Origin: Peptostreptococcaceae bacterium
GTDB taxonomy: Bacteria > Bacillota > Clostridia > Peptostreptococcales > Peptostreptococcaceae
Direction of reading: 5' to 3'
DNA length: 11,214 bases
NCBI GenBank assembly: GCA_029983575.1
Contig: JASBZE010000060.1
Coordinates: forward strand, 1-11,214
How positions within the stretch are numbered: the stretch's first letter is position 1; the number at the start of each line of letters is the position of its first letter. The notes beneath the pieces were generated by a model that worked only from the letters and a program-made list of their open reading frames with translations, searched no databases and had not been told where the DNA came from. The translations under genes and the position numbers were made by a program. This document shows, piece by piece, positions 1 through 7,840 of the stretch.

Positions 1-1837
1 TTTCTTTTTTATCTACGTGCCTTTCAACTGTAATTTTAGATTCATCTGGTAAATCTACCAATAGCCTTATAATCTCACTGGATTCTTCATTATTACTAGT
101 GATTATGCTTAGATATGACTTAGCTCTAGTAATGGCGAGATAAACTTTATTTACTTCTGTTAAAAAGTCATTTATCATATAAGCGCTATCTGTTTTTTCA
201 ACCTTTTGATTAAAAAGCATCTCTAGTTCACACACTATTACCGCCTTATATTCAACGCTCCTAGCAGAAAAGATATTGCTAATTGTAATTCCCTGGCGAT
301 CAGTAAAGCTCGTTATCTCGTCTGAGGCAATTATATACGGTATATTTGAATCCTCCAACTCTTTTCTCAACATATATTGAAAGTAAATGGTCTTTCCGTT
401 TTTAAGTTTTTTTCGGTTGTATGGATATAAAATCATAATATCTTCTGGTTTTAATCCAACGTCGTTTATATAGTGATTTACCTCCCAAAGTATAGAACTC
501 ATCTGATCATCTAAGTCGCTCACCCTTATAATTGAAAGACCCTTTGATTTTCTCTTTGTAGGTTTAGACTCACAAAAGTACTTAAGTTCCTCAAAGTCTT
601 TTAGTGCCATTATCTTGTCATTGGCATTTTTTACATATTCATTTACAAACTCAACTATTTCCTTGCTCTGCCTATAATTTTTATTGTATTCTTCAACATA
701 ATCAAAATCGAGTTTTTCTGAGATATCTTCCTTGAATATATCAAATTTTGGATTTATATTTAAGGCCTTACAGTAATTTGCTGTAAATATGTATTTAGTT
801 TCATACAAGAACTCTTTGATAAATTCTATGTTTTCTTCTGAGAAAAATTCAAGTTCATCTACGAATATACCTTTGAAACTCCTCTTATCAGAAATTACAT
901 TCCTAGCCTGTTTTACTAGATTTGTAAATATCTTATCATAGTCCTTCTTTAGTGTGTCGTGATCTATTATTAGATTGTATCTCTTTGCTAAATTAAATAC
1001 GAAAGAACTTATGGATTGTATCTCTACGTTTTTTATCTCCGGATCTACAAACCTAAAATAATCGCGAATATAGTTTCTAAGCTCCTTTGAATGTGTTATT
1101 ATCAAAAAATTGTGATGTGGATATATTCTAGCTAGCTTCATTGCCTTTGATATCATCGTTGAGGTTTTTCCAGTACAAGAAGGACCAACAACCAGAGTAT
1201 CACCATATTTTATAGACGCTATATCTGCTATGGGCTTAAATTCTTTTAAAAACACCCTTTTGCCCTCTAGCTTTATTTCATCCTTAATACATGTGTTGAG
1301 TCTAATATCTGAGCCCACAACAAAATACTCAGGACATAGTCTAAATAGATATGAAGATATATTATCTAATTTTTTGGCCTCTCCTTTTAAGATGAAGTCC
1401 ATAGATATATCTAAGTTGATTAGCTTCTTCCACAAGCCGGTATCTATTATATTATTTTTATTTAATCTTTCTACAAAGCTTGGGTAGTCATTTTTAAAAT
1501 CTATATATGGGAAGAAGTAAAAAACCTCAATCATATTCTTTTGATATCTATCTCCAAATAAATACCTAAGACCTTTTTCTACGTCTTCTCTTTCTTCTTC
1601 TATGACTTCTAAGATCTCATCGCCCAATATAGAAAAAATATCATTATTTGTCTCCATAAACTTAAACAGATATATCTTGTTATTTCTCAATAACAAAAAA
1701 TCATAATTGATTCCCTCAATAGGGGTAACCTTAGGAATTACTGTCTCACCTCTAAGGAATGTCTTAAGCGCTAAAATCTCTGCATCTTTTAACCTAAGTG
1801 CATCTAAATCTGAATGTATCCTCATCATTGATTTCAA
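1..1837 (-). CDS. UvrD-like superfamily 1 helicase/ATPase with NERD-like N-terminus (3' end cut by window edge)
   Basis: An open frame of 612 codons runs uninterrupted off the left edge. I chose the TTG at 1835-1837 because an AGGTGG ribosome site (1845-1850) lies 7 bases upstream; ATG codons at 1826-1828 and 1823-1825 are too far from it. Residues about 15-65 weakly resemble a NERD nuclease-related domain (YDFLLLRNNKIYLFKF), but the usual E-x-K pair is not kept. The helicase core follows: Walker A VVGPSCTGKTS (216-226), motif Ia LIITHSKELR (around 246-254), motif II VDELE (326-330), motif III position TANYCKA (352-358), motif IV NYRQS (387-391), motif V SARSVEYKAVIV (524-535) and motif VI VNKVYLAITRA (562-572). 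Motif II lacks the usual Gln, and the GDxxQ of motif III is absent. The family unwinds or translocates on DNA or RNA using ATP; the role here is unknown. Motif VI has been passed, so only a short C-terminus should be missing. Confidence 0.88.
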   Translation of the reverse strand, partial: MKSMMRIHSDLDALRLKDAEILALKTFLRGETVIPKVTPIEGINYDFLLLRNNKIYLFKFMETNNDIFSILGDEILEVIEEEREDVEKGLRYLFGDRYQKNMIEVFYFFPYIDFKNDYPSFVERLNKNNIIDTGLWKKLINLDISMDFILKGEAKKLDNISSYLFRLCPEYFVVGSDIRLNTCIKDEIKLEGKRVFLKEFKPIADIASIKYGDTLVVGPSCTGKTSTMISKAMKLARIYPHHNFLIITHSKELRNYIRDYFRFVDPEIKNVEIQSISSFVFNLAKRYNLIIDHDTLKKDYDKIFTNLVKQARNVISDKRSFKGIFVDELEFFSEENIEFIKEFLYETKYIFTANYCKALNINPKFDIFKEDISEKLDFDYVEEYNKNYRQSKEIVEFVNEYVKNANDKIMALKDFEELKYFCESKPTKRKSKGLSIIRVSDLDDQMSSILWEVNHYINDVGLKPEDIMILYPYNRKKLKNGKTIYFQYMLRKELEDSNIPYIIASDEITSFTDRQGITISNIFSARSVEYKAVIVCELEMLFNQKVEKTDSAYMINDFLTEVNKVYLAITRAKSYLSIITSNNEESSEIIRLLVDLPDESKITVERHVDKKE

Positions 1838-1867
1838 GATATCACCACCTCGCTAAATTATACTTTA

Positions 1868-1876
1868 ATTATACCA
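1868..1876 (-). promoter_or_regulatory. Possible extended -10 promoter for the helicase gene
   Basis: On the minus strand the sequence TGGTATAAT is a perfect extended -10 element (TGnTATAAT). It sits directly after the T-tract of the rny terminator and about 31 bases before the helicase start codon. The -35 region falls inside the terminator stem and shows only a weak TTAATC at 17-base spacing, so recognition would depend on the extended -10. A second TATAAT lies at 1857-1862. This would let the helicase be transcribed separately from rny. Confidence 0.45.
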
Positions 1877-1877
1877 T

Positions 1878-1908
1878 AAAAAAGGTATGAGATTAATCTC
1901 ATACCTTT
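1878..1908 (-). terminator. Rho-independent terminator of rny
   Basis: Positions 1881-1908 form a perfect 28-base dyad (AAAGGTATGAGATT and its reverse complement). On the minus strand it is followed by a run of T (complement of 1878-1883). It begins 19 bases after the rny stop codon, which fits a strong intrinsic terminator. Read on the plus strand, the flanking bases give only a weak T tail. Confidence 0.88.
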
Positions 1909-1927
1909 ATTCTTAAGCAATCGCCAT

Positions 1928-3481
1928 TTATTTCGCATATTCAACAGCCCTTGTCTCTCTGATCATACTTACCTTTATCTGTCCAGGATAATCTAAGCTT
2001 TCTTCAATTTGCTTAGTCATGTTTCTAGCCATCAGATGCATCTGTTCGTCGTTGACAGATTCTGGCTTAACCATTATCCTAACTTCTCTACCTGCCTGAA
2101 TTGCGTAAGATTTTTCAACTCCATCGAAGGAATTTGCAATTTCTTCGAGTTTTTCAAGCCTTCTTATGTAAGTCTCTAGGGTTTCTCTCCTAGCTCCAGG
2201 TCTAGCGGCAGAAATAGCGTCTGCAGCAGTTACTAAAACAGCTTCAATAGTTTCAGGCTCATAGTCTCCATGATGAGTACTCATTGCGTGGATTACATCT
2301 TTAGACTCTTTATATCTTCTAAGAAGATCCATACCAATTTCTATATGAGTACCTTCGATTTCGTGGTCAACGGCTTTACCGATATCGTGTACAAGTCCAG
2401 CTCTTTTTGCCAGTTTTGCATCAGCACCTATCTCAGTAGCCATAATTCCGGCAAGTGTAGCCACCTCTATTGAATGCTTGAGGACGTTTTGACCGTAACT
2501 TGTTCTGTATTTAAGCCTTCCTAAAAGTTTTATAAGTTCAGGGTGAAGATTGTGTATACCAACTTCAAAAGCAGCCTGTTCACCACTTTCTTTGATGATG
2601 TTATCAACTTCTTTTCTAGCCTTTTCAACCATTTCCTCTATTCTAGCAGGGTGTATCCTACCGTCAGAAACTAGCTTCTCCAAAGCTATCCTAGCTATCT
2701 CTCTCCTAATAGGATCAAAACCTGAAAGTATAACAGCCTCCGGTGTATCGTCGATGATTAGATCTATGCCCGTTAGAGTTTCTAGAGCTCTGATATTACG
2801 TCCTTCTCTACCAATTATCCTACCTTTCATCTCGTCATTTGGTAAGTCAACAACGGATACTGTAGTCTCTGCTACGTGATCGGCAGAACATTTCTGAATA
2901 GCGTAACCAATTATCTCCCTTGCTTTTTTATCAGCTTCCTCTTTAGCATGAGCTTCTTTCTCCTTGATCATAAGAGACATCTCCCTTGTTACTTCTCTCT
3001 CAGCGTTTTCAAGAATAATTTCCTTAGCGCTTTCAGTACTTAGTCCCGAGATGTTTTCTAGCTTTTCCATTTGTTGCGCCTTGATATCTTCAATGTCTTT
3101 TTCCTTTACTTTTATGGCATCCAGCCTCTGCGTTAAAGTACTTTCTCTAGATTCTAGATTTGATAGCTTCTTATCAAGAGACTCTTCCTTTTGAATAAGT
3201 CTCCTCTCAAACTTTTGAACTTCATTACGTCTTTCTCTGTTTTCTTTTTCGGCTTCATTTCTCCATTTATGAATCTCTTCTTTTGCTTCAAGAAGTTTTT
3301 CCTTTTTAACAGTTTCTGAATCGTGATTAGCTTTTTCTATTATTTCCTTAGCTAACTCTTCCGCTTTACCGATTTTAGCCTCAGAAATATTTTTTCTGTA
3401 TAAATAACCAATCAGTAATCCAACAGGAATTGCGATAACAGCCACAATTACAGTTATAATTGTATTACTTATGACGCCCAC
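1928..3481 (-). CDS. rny: Ribonuclease Y (membrane-anchored endoribonuclease)
   Basis: RNase Y is the endonuclease that starts bulk mRNA decay in many Gram-positive bacteria; it is anchored to the inner face of the membrane. The 517 residues match the usual family length. A single transmembrane helix (about 7-28) is followed by a long charged coiled coil (about 32-195), a KH RNA-binding domain with GRIIGREGRN at 220-229, and an HD metal-dependent phosphohydrolase domain with H336 and the H365-D366 pair in VHDIGK. The gene has its own promoter and terminator, so it is probably monocistronic. The start is unusual: the GTG at 3479-3481 shares its first base with the GGAGG ribosome site at 3481-3485. 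The codon at ideal spacing is ATA (3470-3472, Ile4), and the upstream frame is closed. Identity is certain; the exact start is not. Confidence 0.97.
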   Translation of the reverse strand: MGVISNTIITVIVAVIAIPVGLLIGYLYRKNISEAKIGKAEELAKEIIEKANHDSETVKKEKLLEAKEEIHKWRNEAEKENRERRNEVQKFERRLIQKEESLDKKLSNLESRESTLTQRLDAIKVKEKDIEDIKAQQMEKLENISGLSTESAKEIILENAEREVTREMSLMIKEKEAHAKEEADKKAREIIGYAIQKCSADHVAETTVSVVDLPNDEMKGRIIGREGRNIRALETLTGIDLIIDDTPEAVILSGFDPIRREIARIALEKLVSDGRIHPARIEEMVEKARKEVDNIIKESGEQAAFEVGIHNLHPELIKLLGRLKYRTSYGQNVLKHSIEVATLAGIMATEIGADAKLAKRAGLVHDIGKAVDHEIEGTHIEIGMDLLRRYKESKDVIHAMSTHHGDYEPETIEAVLVTAADAISAARPGARRETLETYIRRLEKLEEIANSFDGVEKSYAIQAGREVRIMVKPESVNDEQMHLMARNMTKQIEESLDYPGQIKVSMIRETRAVEYAK

Positions 3482-3513
3482 CTCCTTATTTAGTTTTCAA
3501 AATTCAAATATCA

Positions 3514-3554
3514 AAATTAGTTTGGGTAAGTCTTCTTGACAACCCTACTAATTT
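3514..3554 (-). promoter_or_regulatory. Dyad/stem-loop at the rny promoter and leader
   Basis: On the minus strand AAATTAGT (3547-3554) pairs with ACTAATTT (3514-3521). Inside it GGGT pairs with ACCC and GTC with GAC around a five-base AAGAA loop, about 15 base pairs in all with two small internal mismatches. Its outer arm abuts the -10 hexamer of the rny promoter. A transcript from that promoter would start inside the outer arm, so the full dyad exists only as DNA or in read-through RNA from ispH. It could be an operator, a 5' structure protecting the rny mRNA, or a weak ispH terminator. I cannot decide between these. Confidence 0.5.
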
Positions 3555-3583
3555 ATTGTATAGTTTTTACAAAAAAAAGTCAA
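3555..3583 (-). promoter_or_regulatory. Sigma-A-type promoter of rny
   Basis: On the minus strand TTGACT (3578-3583) and TACAAT (3555-3560) are separated by exactly 17 bases. Each hexamer is one mismatch from consensus. The promoter begins about ten bases beyond the ispH stop codon, and transcription should start near 3548, giving a leader of about 65 bases before rny. Confidence 0.85.
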
Positions 3584-3593
3584 CACTTTCAAC

Positions 3594-4436
3594 TTACAGC
3601 GAACCTATGTAAGATATCACTTCTTCGATTATCCAATCAGGTGTTGATGCTCCTGCGGTAATTCCTATTTTTTCAAACTTTAATAAATCTACGTCCTTAA
3701 GCTCATCAACCACTTCAATTTGAAATGTAGGACAGTACTCAGAACAAATTGATTTTAATTTTTGTGTATTTGAGCTGTGTTTTCCTCCTATTACCACCAT
3801 TGCTCCGACTTTTTGTGCTAGTTCCCTAGCACTTTGTTGCCTTTCTTTAGTTGCAGAACAAATAGTGTTGAAAATATTTACATCACTTAACTCATCTTTT
3901 AATATATCTACAATATCTTCATAAACTTTTTCATTCATAGTAGTTTGAGCTACTAGAGTATATGTTTTATTTGGATCTAGATTTATGCTTTTTAGATCTT
4001 CAAGTGTCTTTATTATAATTCCTTCATTGTCTGCCCATCCATTTATTCCTATGATTTCAGGATGATTTCTATCTCCTAGAATAATTACTTCCTGACCTAC
4101 ATCCTTTGCTCCCTTAACTATATTGTGTATCTTGAGAACGAATGGACAAGTCGTATCAAACACCTCTATACCACGCTCCTTGGCATCGTCGTATACTTTC
4201 TTTGATACCCCATGGCTTCTTATTATCATTTTTTTTGAATCTTTTGCTTCCTCAATATCGTCTATTACTACGAGACCCTTTTGTTCATATTTCATAACAG
4301 CTTGTTTATTGTGTATTAAGGGACCTAGGGAATATATTTTTTCTCCATCCGATTCTGTTATTTTCTCCCAGGCAATATTCATCGCCCTCTTTACTCCAAA
4401 ACAAAATCCCGCATTTTTAGATAGTTCGTATTTCAT
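3594..4436 (-). CDS. ispH: 4-hydroxy-3-methylbut-2-enyl diphosphate reductase
   Basis: IspH is the last enzyme of the MEP pathway. It reduces HMBPP to isopentenyl and dimethylallyl diphosphate, using an iron-sulfur cluster in the cytoplasm. The 280 residues are a normal single-domain length. Three cluster cysteines are present: C12 (FCFGV), C97 (DTTCPFV) and C193 (TICSATKERQ). Substrate-binding residues are kept: H42, H75 (RSHG), H125 and E127 (NHPE), T166, the S221-S222-N223 triplet and S264. There is no fused S1-repeat extension, which some clostridial IspH proteins carry. The ATG start has an AGAGG site six bases upstream. An 82-base gap separates it from plsC. The cmk-plsC-ispH order is typical of clostridia, so co-transcription is likely. 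Confidence 0.97.
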   Translation of the reverse strand: MKYELSKNAGFCFGVKRAMNIAWEKITESDGEKIYSLGPLIHNKQAVMKYEQKGLVVIDDIEEAKDSKKMIIRSHGVSKKVYDDAKERGIEVFDTTCPFVLKIHNIVKGAKDVGQEVIILGDRNHPEIIGINGWADNEGIIIKTLEDLKSINLDPNKTYTLVAQTTMNEKVYEDIVDILKDELSDVNIFNTICSATKERQQSARELAQKVGAMVVIGGKHSSNTQKLKSICSEYCPTFQIEVVDELKDVDLLKFEKIGITAGASTPDWIIEEVISYIGSL

Positions 4437-4518
4437 TTTACACCTCTGTACTTTTATTTTAAATTAAGGTAAAAGTAATCCTATATGTTAAATTCTATTA
4501 AAATTATAATTTATAAAA

Positions 4519-5112
4519 TTAGTCTTCTAAGTTTGGATAATAAATTTCAGAAATACTATCCATGATCTTATCCGCTATTTCTTGATACTTGTCTGACTTT
4601 ACCTTATTGTCGTAGTACATACTCATATCGACTGGCTCACCATACACTATCTTTACCTTACTAAATATCCTATAATTTGTTATGACAGCTATCGGAAGAA
4701 CATCTGCCTTTCCCTTTACAATAAACATACCTATACCTGACTTTGCGGAGCCTAAATTTTTTCCTTTTATTCTGGTACCTTCTGGAAAAATACCTATGAC
4801 CTTACCCTCTTTCAACGTCGAAATTATCGTACGTATTGTCTTCAGTTCAGGTTTATGTCTGTCTATTGGAATCGCTCCTACCTTTCTAAAAGCCCAACCA
4901 AGTATCTTATTATTGAACAATTCTTTCTTTGCTACCATATGAAACTGTCTTTTTCTCTGCCCGATACACATAAAGACGGGATCGAATATATGCTTGTGAT
5001 TTGATGCAGCTATATACCCTCCCTCTTGTGGTACATTTTCAAGACCAATAACCTCTATTCTGTAAATTATAGAAAAGATAAATCCTAGAAGTTTTACAAA
5101 AAAATCATACAT
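4519..5112 (-). CDS. plsC: 1-acyl-sn-glycerol-3-phosphate acyltransferase
   Basis: PlsC transfers a fatty acyl group to lysophosphatidate to make phosphatidic acid at the membrane. Numbered from the ATG at 5110-5112, the 197-residue protein shows the family's motifs in order: HKHIFD (H39, D44; the HX4D catalytic pair), GAIPIDR (79-85), FPEGTR (109-114) and VLPIAV (138-143). A hydrophobic N-terminal stretch (about 3-18) could associate with the membrane. A GTG at 5119-5121 would add three residues, but it overlaps the AAGGGAG ribosome site (5121-5127), which sits eight bases before the ATG; I prefer the ATG. The start overlaps the 3' end of cmk by eight bases, which suggests translational coupling. 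Substrate preference among PlsC-like enzymes cannot be read from sequence alone. Confidence 0.93.
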   Translation of the reverse strand: MYDFFVKLLGFIFSIIYRIEVIGLENVPQEGGYIAASNHKHIFDPVFMCIGQRKRQFHMVAKKELFNNKILGWAFRKVGAIPIDRHKPELKTIRTIISTLKEGKVIGIFPEGTRIKGKNLGSAKSGIGMFIVKGKADVLPIAVITNYRIFSKVKIVYGEPVDMSMYYDNKVKSDKYQEIADKIMDSISEIYYPNLED

Positions 5113-5809
5113 TTCTACCACTCCCTTCTAATACCGTCTTGGTAATAAAGTCTACTACCTCCTGAATGCTCATGTTGGTAGAATCGACTTCTATAGCATC
5201 AGAAGCCTTTTTAAGTGGCGAAACTTTTCTATTCATATCCTGTTCATCTCTTGCTCTAATTTCATCAACTAAGCTATCAAAATCAACCTCAATGCCTTTT
5301 TCGAGTAGTTGATTATATCTTCTCCTTGCCCTCTCACTTACCTCGGCAGTAAGGAAAAATTTGTAATCTGCATTGGGAAAAACAACCGTGCCGATGTCCC
5401 TACCATCTAAGAGGGCAGAACTTTTTTGAGTGATATCCCTTTGAAGCAATACCATTATTTCCCTAACTTCCTTGATTTTTGAAACCCCTGATACATTTTT
5501 TGTTACTTCTGAAGACCTGATCTCATCATCTTTATTTTTTTCGTCTACATATATCGAATCCCCGTAGAAATTAATCTCCGTATTTTTAGCTATCTCTATA
5601 ATATCTGATATTAAGCTATTTGACTCATAGTCATCTTCTGACAAAAATCTCAAATCTATTCCACTTAAAAGACATTTATATGTTATAGCCCTATACATAG
5701 CCCCTGTATCTATATAAATAATTCCTAATTTCTTGGCTACTAATTTGGCAATAGTGCTCTTACCTGCCCCAGCAGGACCATCTATAGCTATAATAAATTT
5801 TTTTTCCAT
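5105..5809 (-). CDS. cmk: Cytidylate (CMP/dCMP) kinase
   Basis: This kinase phosphorylates CMP and dCMP with ATP, recycling cytidine nucleotides released by RNA turnover and phospholipid synthesis. The 234 residues fit the bacterial family. Visible signatures are the P-loop GPAGAGKST (11-19), the DTGAMYRA nucleotide-binding motif (34-41), GRDIGTVVFPNAD (136-148), an arginine-rich lid region (SERARRRY, 158-165) and RDEQDMNRKVSPLKKA (187-202). The ATG start is preceded by GAGGAGAG (5813-5820). The stop lies inside the first codons of plsC. Upstream, a possible 16-codon micro-ORF ends exactly where the ribosome site begins. Confidence 0.97.
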   Translation of the reverse strand: MEKKFIIAIDGPAGAGKSTIAKLVAKKLGIIYIDTGAMYRAITYKCLLSGIDLRFLSEDDYESNSLISDIIEIAKNTEINFYGDSIYVDEKNKDDEIRSSEVTKNVSGVSKIKEVREIMVLLQRDITQKSSALLDGRDIGTVVFPNADYKFFLTAEVSERARRRYNQLLEKGIEVDFDSLVDEIRARDEQDMNRKVSPLKKASDAIEVDSTNMSIQEVVDFITKTVLEGSGRNV

Positions 5810-5818
5810 AAACTCTCC

Positions 5819-5869
5819 TCAATCTATACTTATTATTTCTTTATGGCATTCATAACAGTTCAAATCCAT
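5819..5869 (-). CDS. Possible coupled micro-ORF, 16 codons with a CxxCH motif
   Basis: The flavoprotein stop codon overlaps an ATG in a TGATG arrangement, opening a 16-codon frame that reads MDLNCYECHKEIISID. Its TGA stop runs straight into the cmk ribosome site (TGAGGAG). The Cys5-x2-Cys8-His9 pattern resembles the start of a zinc-ribbon knuckle, but one pair cannot form a full site. There is no strong ribosome site of its own; translation would rely on reinitiation after the flavoprotein. It may be a chance frame, a coupling device that carries ribosomes to cmk, or the remnant of a longer zinc-finger protein. I do not recognise it. Confidence 0.25.
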   Translation of the reverse strand: MDLNCYECHKEIISID

Positions 5870-7125
5870 CAATTTCCGGCATTAACACCCGCTAAAAAAC
5901 CCGTGGAAAAAGCCACTTGTAAATTAAATCCTCCAGTCAAGCAGTCGATGTCTAACAACTCGCCACAAAAATACAGCCCTTTTACATCCTTAGACTCCAT
6001 TGTCTTTGGATCTATCCTCTTAAGCCCTATACCTCCGGAAGTAACTATGGAGTTTTCTATAGAACCTAAGCCTACCACATTTAATTCTCTTTCTTTAAAT
6101 TTCTTGATGGCGATATCAATAGTTTTTCTTGATATTTCGCCTACGTTACTTTTACTTACCCCTGTATTGTCATTTTCAAGCTCGTCTAATATATTAGCTA
6201 CCAACCTCTGAGGGCAATACTTAGAAAAAATATCGATTAAGCTTTTTTTCTTATTATCGTTTATATCTTTTTCTATTGTTTCTCTTGGTACTGTAGGAAT
6301 TAGATCAATCCTAACAGTTGCATCATCTATTTTATTTAGAAAAGATGATGCATCCATAGCATTTGGCCCTGATATTCCGGTATGGGTAACTACTATAGGG
6401 CCAATCTCATCATATTTAACCCTGTTTTTCTTAAACCATATTCTAGTATCTAAACTTATACCCGGAACTCTTGTTATATAAGGATCATCTATTTTTATTG
6501 ATGTAAGTGCAGGCAAAATTTTTGTGTGTTTTATTCCTATATCTTCTAAAACCTTCATAAAAAGCCCATCCGATCCTGTTTTTGGATAAGAGTATCCCCC
6601 TGTGGCACATATCAGTTTCTTAACTGTCAAATCCTTGATACCTTTTGAACTTTCGAGCTTTAATAGAAATCCTTCCTCATTTATCTCTACTTGATTACAG
6701 GTATGAGAAAAAAGGATGTTTACCTTATTTTTGAGCATGATCCCAGTCAGAGTATCTATTAACTTCTGAGGGGTGTCCTTTAGGTAAACCTTGTTTGTTT
6801 TTTCTTCAATTTCTGTACCTATCCCTAGTTTAGATAGGAAATTCATCAAGTCTACATTGGAAAATTTACTAAATGAAGGTATCAGAAATTTATCGTTACC
6901 AACGACATTAGAATAGAATTCATCAATTTGTATGAAGTTTGTGATATTACATCTTCCTCCCCCAGTTATCTTTAGCTTTTTTCCTAGTTCATCATTTCTT
7001 TCTATCAGGTAAACCGAGTAATTATCTGATTTAGATGCCTCTATTGCAGCTAAGATACCAGCAGGTCCACCACCTATCACAGCTATGGCTTCCCTATCGT
7101 CAAAATCCTGATATTTTTCTTCCAT
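5869..7125 (-). CDS. BaiN/HI0933-family FAD-dependent oxidoreductase
   Basis: This is a cytoplasmic flavoprotein of the HI0933/BaiN/YtfP-like family, often labelled NAD(P)/FAD-dependent oxidoreductase or aminoacetone oxidase-like. The 418 residues show an N-terminal Rossmann fold with VIGGGPAG (16-23), E42 at the ribose-binding position, the family signature KKLKITGGGRCNITN (49-63), ATGGYSYPKTGSDG (174-187), THTGISGP (247-254), and the C-terminal FAD motif running from GLYFCGE to NLQVAFSTG (383-409). The ATG has an AAGGAG site. It is 55 bases downstream of the phosphatase and is followed by cmk, a neighbour pair common in clostridia. Substrate is unknown. BaiN itself has been linked to bile-acid dehydroxylation, but the family is much wider and that role should not be assumed here. 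Confidence 0.9.
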   Translation of the reverse strand: MEEKYQDFDDREAIAVIGGGPAGILAAIEASKSDNYSVYLIERNDELGKKLKITGGGRCNITNFIQIDEFYSNVVGNDKFLIPSFSKFSNVDLMNFLSKLGIGTEIEEKTNKVYLKDTPQKLIDTLTGIMLKNKVNILFSHTCNQVEINEEGFLLKLESSKGIKDLTVKKLICATGGYSYPKTGSDGLFMKVLEDIGIKHTKILPALTSIKIDDPYITRVPGISLDTRIWFKKNRVKYDEIGPIVVTHTGISGPNAMDASSFLNKIDDATVRIDLIPTVPRETIEKDINDNKKKSLIDIFSKYCPQRLVANILDELENDNTGVSKSNVGEISRKTIDIAIKKFKERELNVVGLGSIENSIVTSGGIGLKRIDPKTMESKDVKGLYFCGELLDIDCLTGGFNLQVAFSTGFLAGVNAGN

Positions 7126-7180
7126 TATAAAAATCTCCTTAGTTCATTTTCCACGTTAATTAATCTTAGTACGGATATCT

Positions 7181-7819
7181 CTACTCTAGTGCAGAATTGT
7201 TAAGTTTAAAATCTCCCCTTAAATGAGAGGTATCATTTACCTTAGTGACGACCATCCCATAGTCTCTTATCTCAAATTCAGAAATAGAACAATTATCAAG
7301 TTTTATTCCATAGAGATTTGACATGGGTGACTTCAAAACGTGTAATAAAAGCACCCTCATAGCTATTGAATGAGATACTAAGAGAACCGTCTTTCCTTGA
7401 TGTTTAATATGTATTTCCTTTAATAAACTTGAGACCCTGTCCTCGATATTTTTTAAAGATTCTCCATTTGGAAAAACTATCTCGTCTGGTATATTTCTCC
7501 AATCTCTGTAAAGATCAGCATACTCTTTCGTTATCTCAGGAATTGTCTTTCCTTCCCAATCTCCAAACCCCATTTCCCTAAGTTTGGTTGTCGGTATTAT
7601 ATTTATATCTCTACCTTCCACAGCTATCGAAGCAGTGTCGTAGGCCCTTTTAAGGTCGCTTGAATAAACTACATCTATATCTACGTCTGAAAGTGCTCTT
7701 TTTATGTCGTAGGCCTGTGATATACCTACCTCAGTCAGAGGGCTATCTCCATGTCCCTGTGTCTTACCTAGTAAATTCCATTCTGTTTGCCCGTGTCTTG
7801 CCAATATTATCCTTATCAT
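7181..7819 (-). CDS. Histidine phosphatase family protein (phosphoglycerate-mutase-like)
   Basis: The 212-residue protein belongs to the branch-1 histidine phosphatase superfamily. It begins almost at once with the catalytic LARHGQTEWN motif (R8, H9, G10). R58 (DLKRA), E82 (REMGFGDWEG) and H150 (LVSHS) complete the expected phosphate pocket. Members include cofactor-dependent phosphoglycerate mutase (GpmB-like), PhoE-type broad phosphatases and alpha-ribazole phosphatase (CobC). No cobalamin gene is nearby and the length suits a PhoE/GpmB-type phosphatase, but I cannot name the substrate. The ATG is preceded by GAGGTGA. Upstream lies a 114-base gap with three stem-loops. Confidence 0.9.
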   Translation of the reverse strand: MIRIILARHGQTEWNLLGKTQGHGDSPLTEVGISQAYDIKRALSDVDIDVVYSSDLKRAYDTASIAVEGRDINIIPTTKLREMGFGDWEGKTIPEITKEYADLYRDWRNIPDEIVFPNGESLKNIEDRVSSLLKEIHIKHQGKTVLLVSHSIAMRVLLLHVLKSPMSNLYGIKLDNCSISEFEIRDYGMVVTKVNDTSHLRGDFKLNNSALE

Positions 7820-7840
7820 AAATCACCTCGTCACTTAGTT

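Noticed and set aside
1230..1487. Plus-strand frame of 85 codons
   Set aside because: It lies wholly inside the minus-strand helicase frame, has no ribosome site, and its product is low-complexity Ser/Leu/Ile/Phe, typical of an antisense shadow.
2550..2879. Plus-strand frame of 109 codons
   Set aside because: It is antisense to the KH and adjacent region of RNase Y; the open frame follows from codon use of the real gene.
5843..6211. Plus-strand frame of 122 codons
   Set aside because: It is antisense to the conserved C-terminal FAD region of the flavoprotein and has no recognisable motif.
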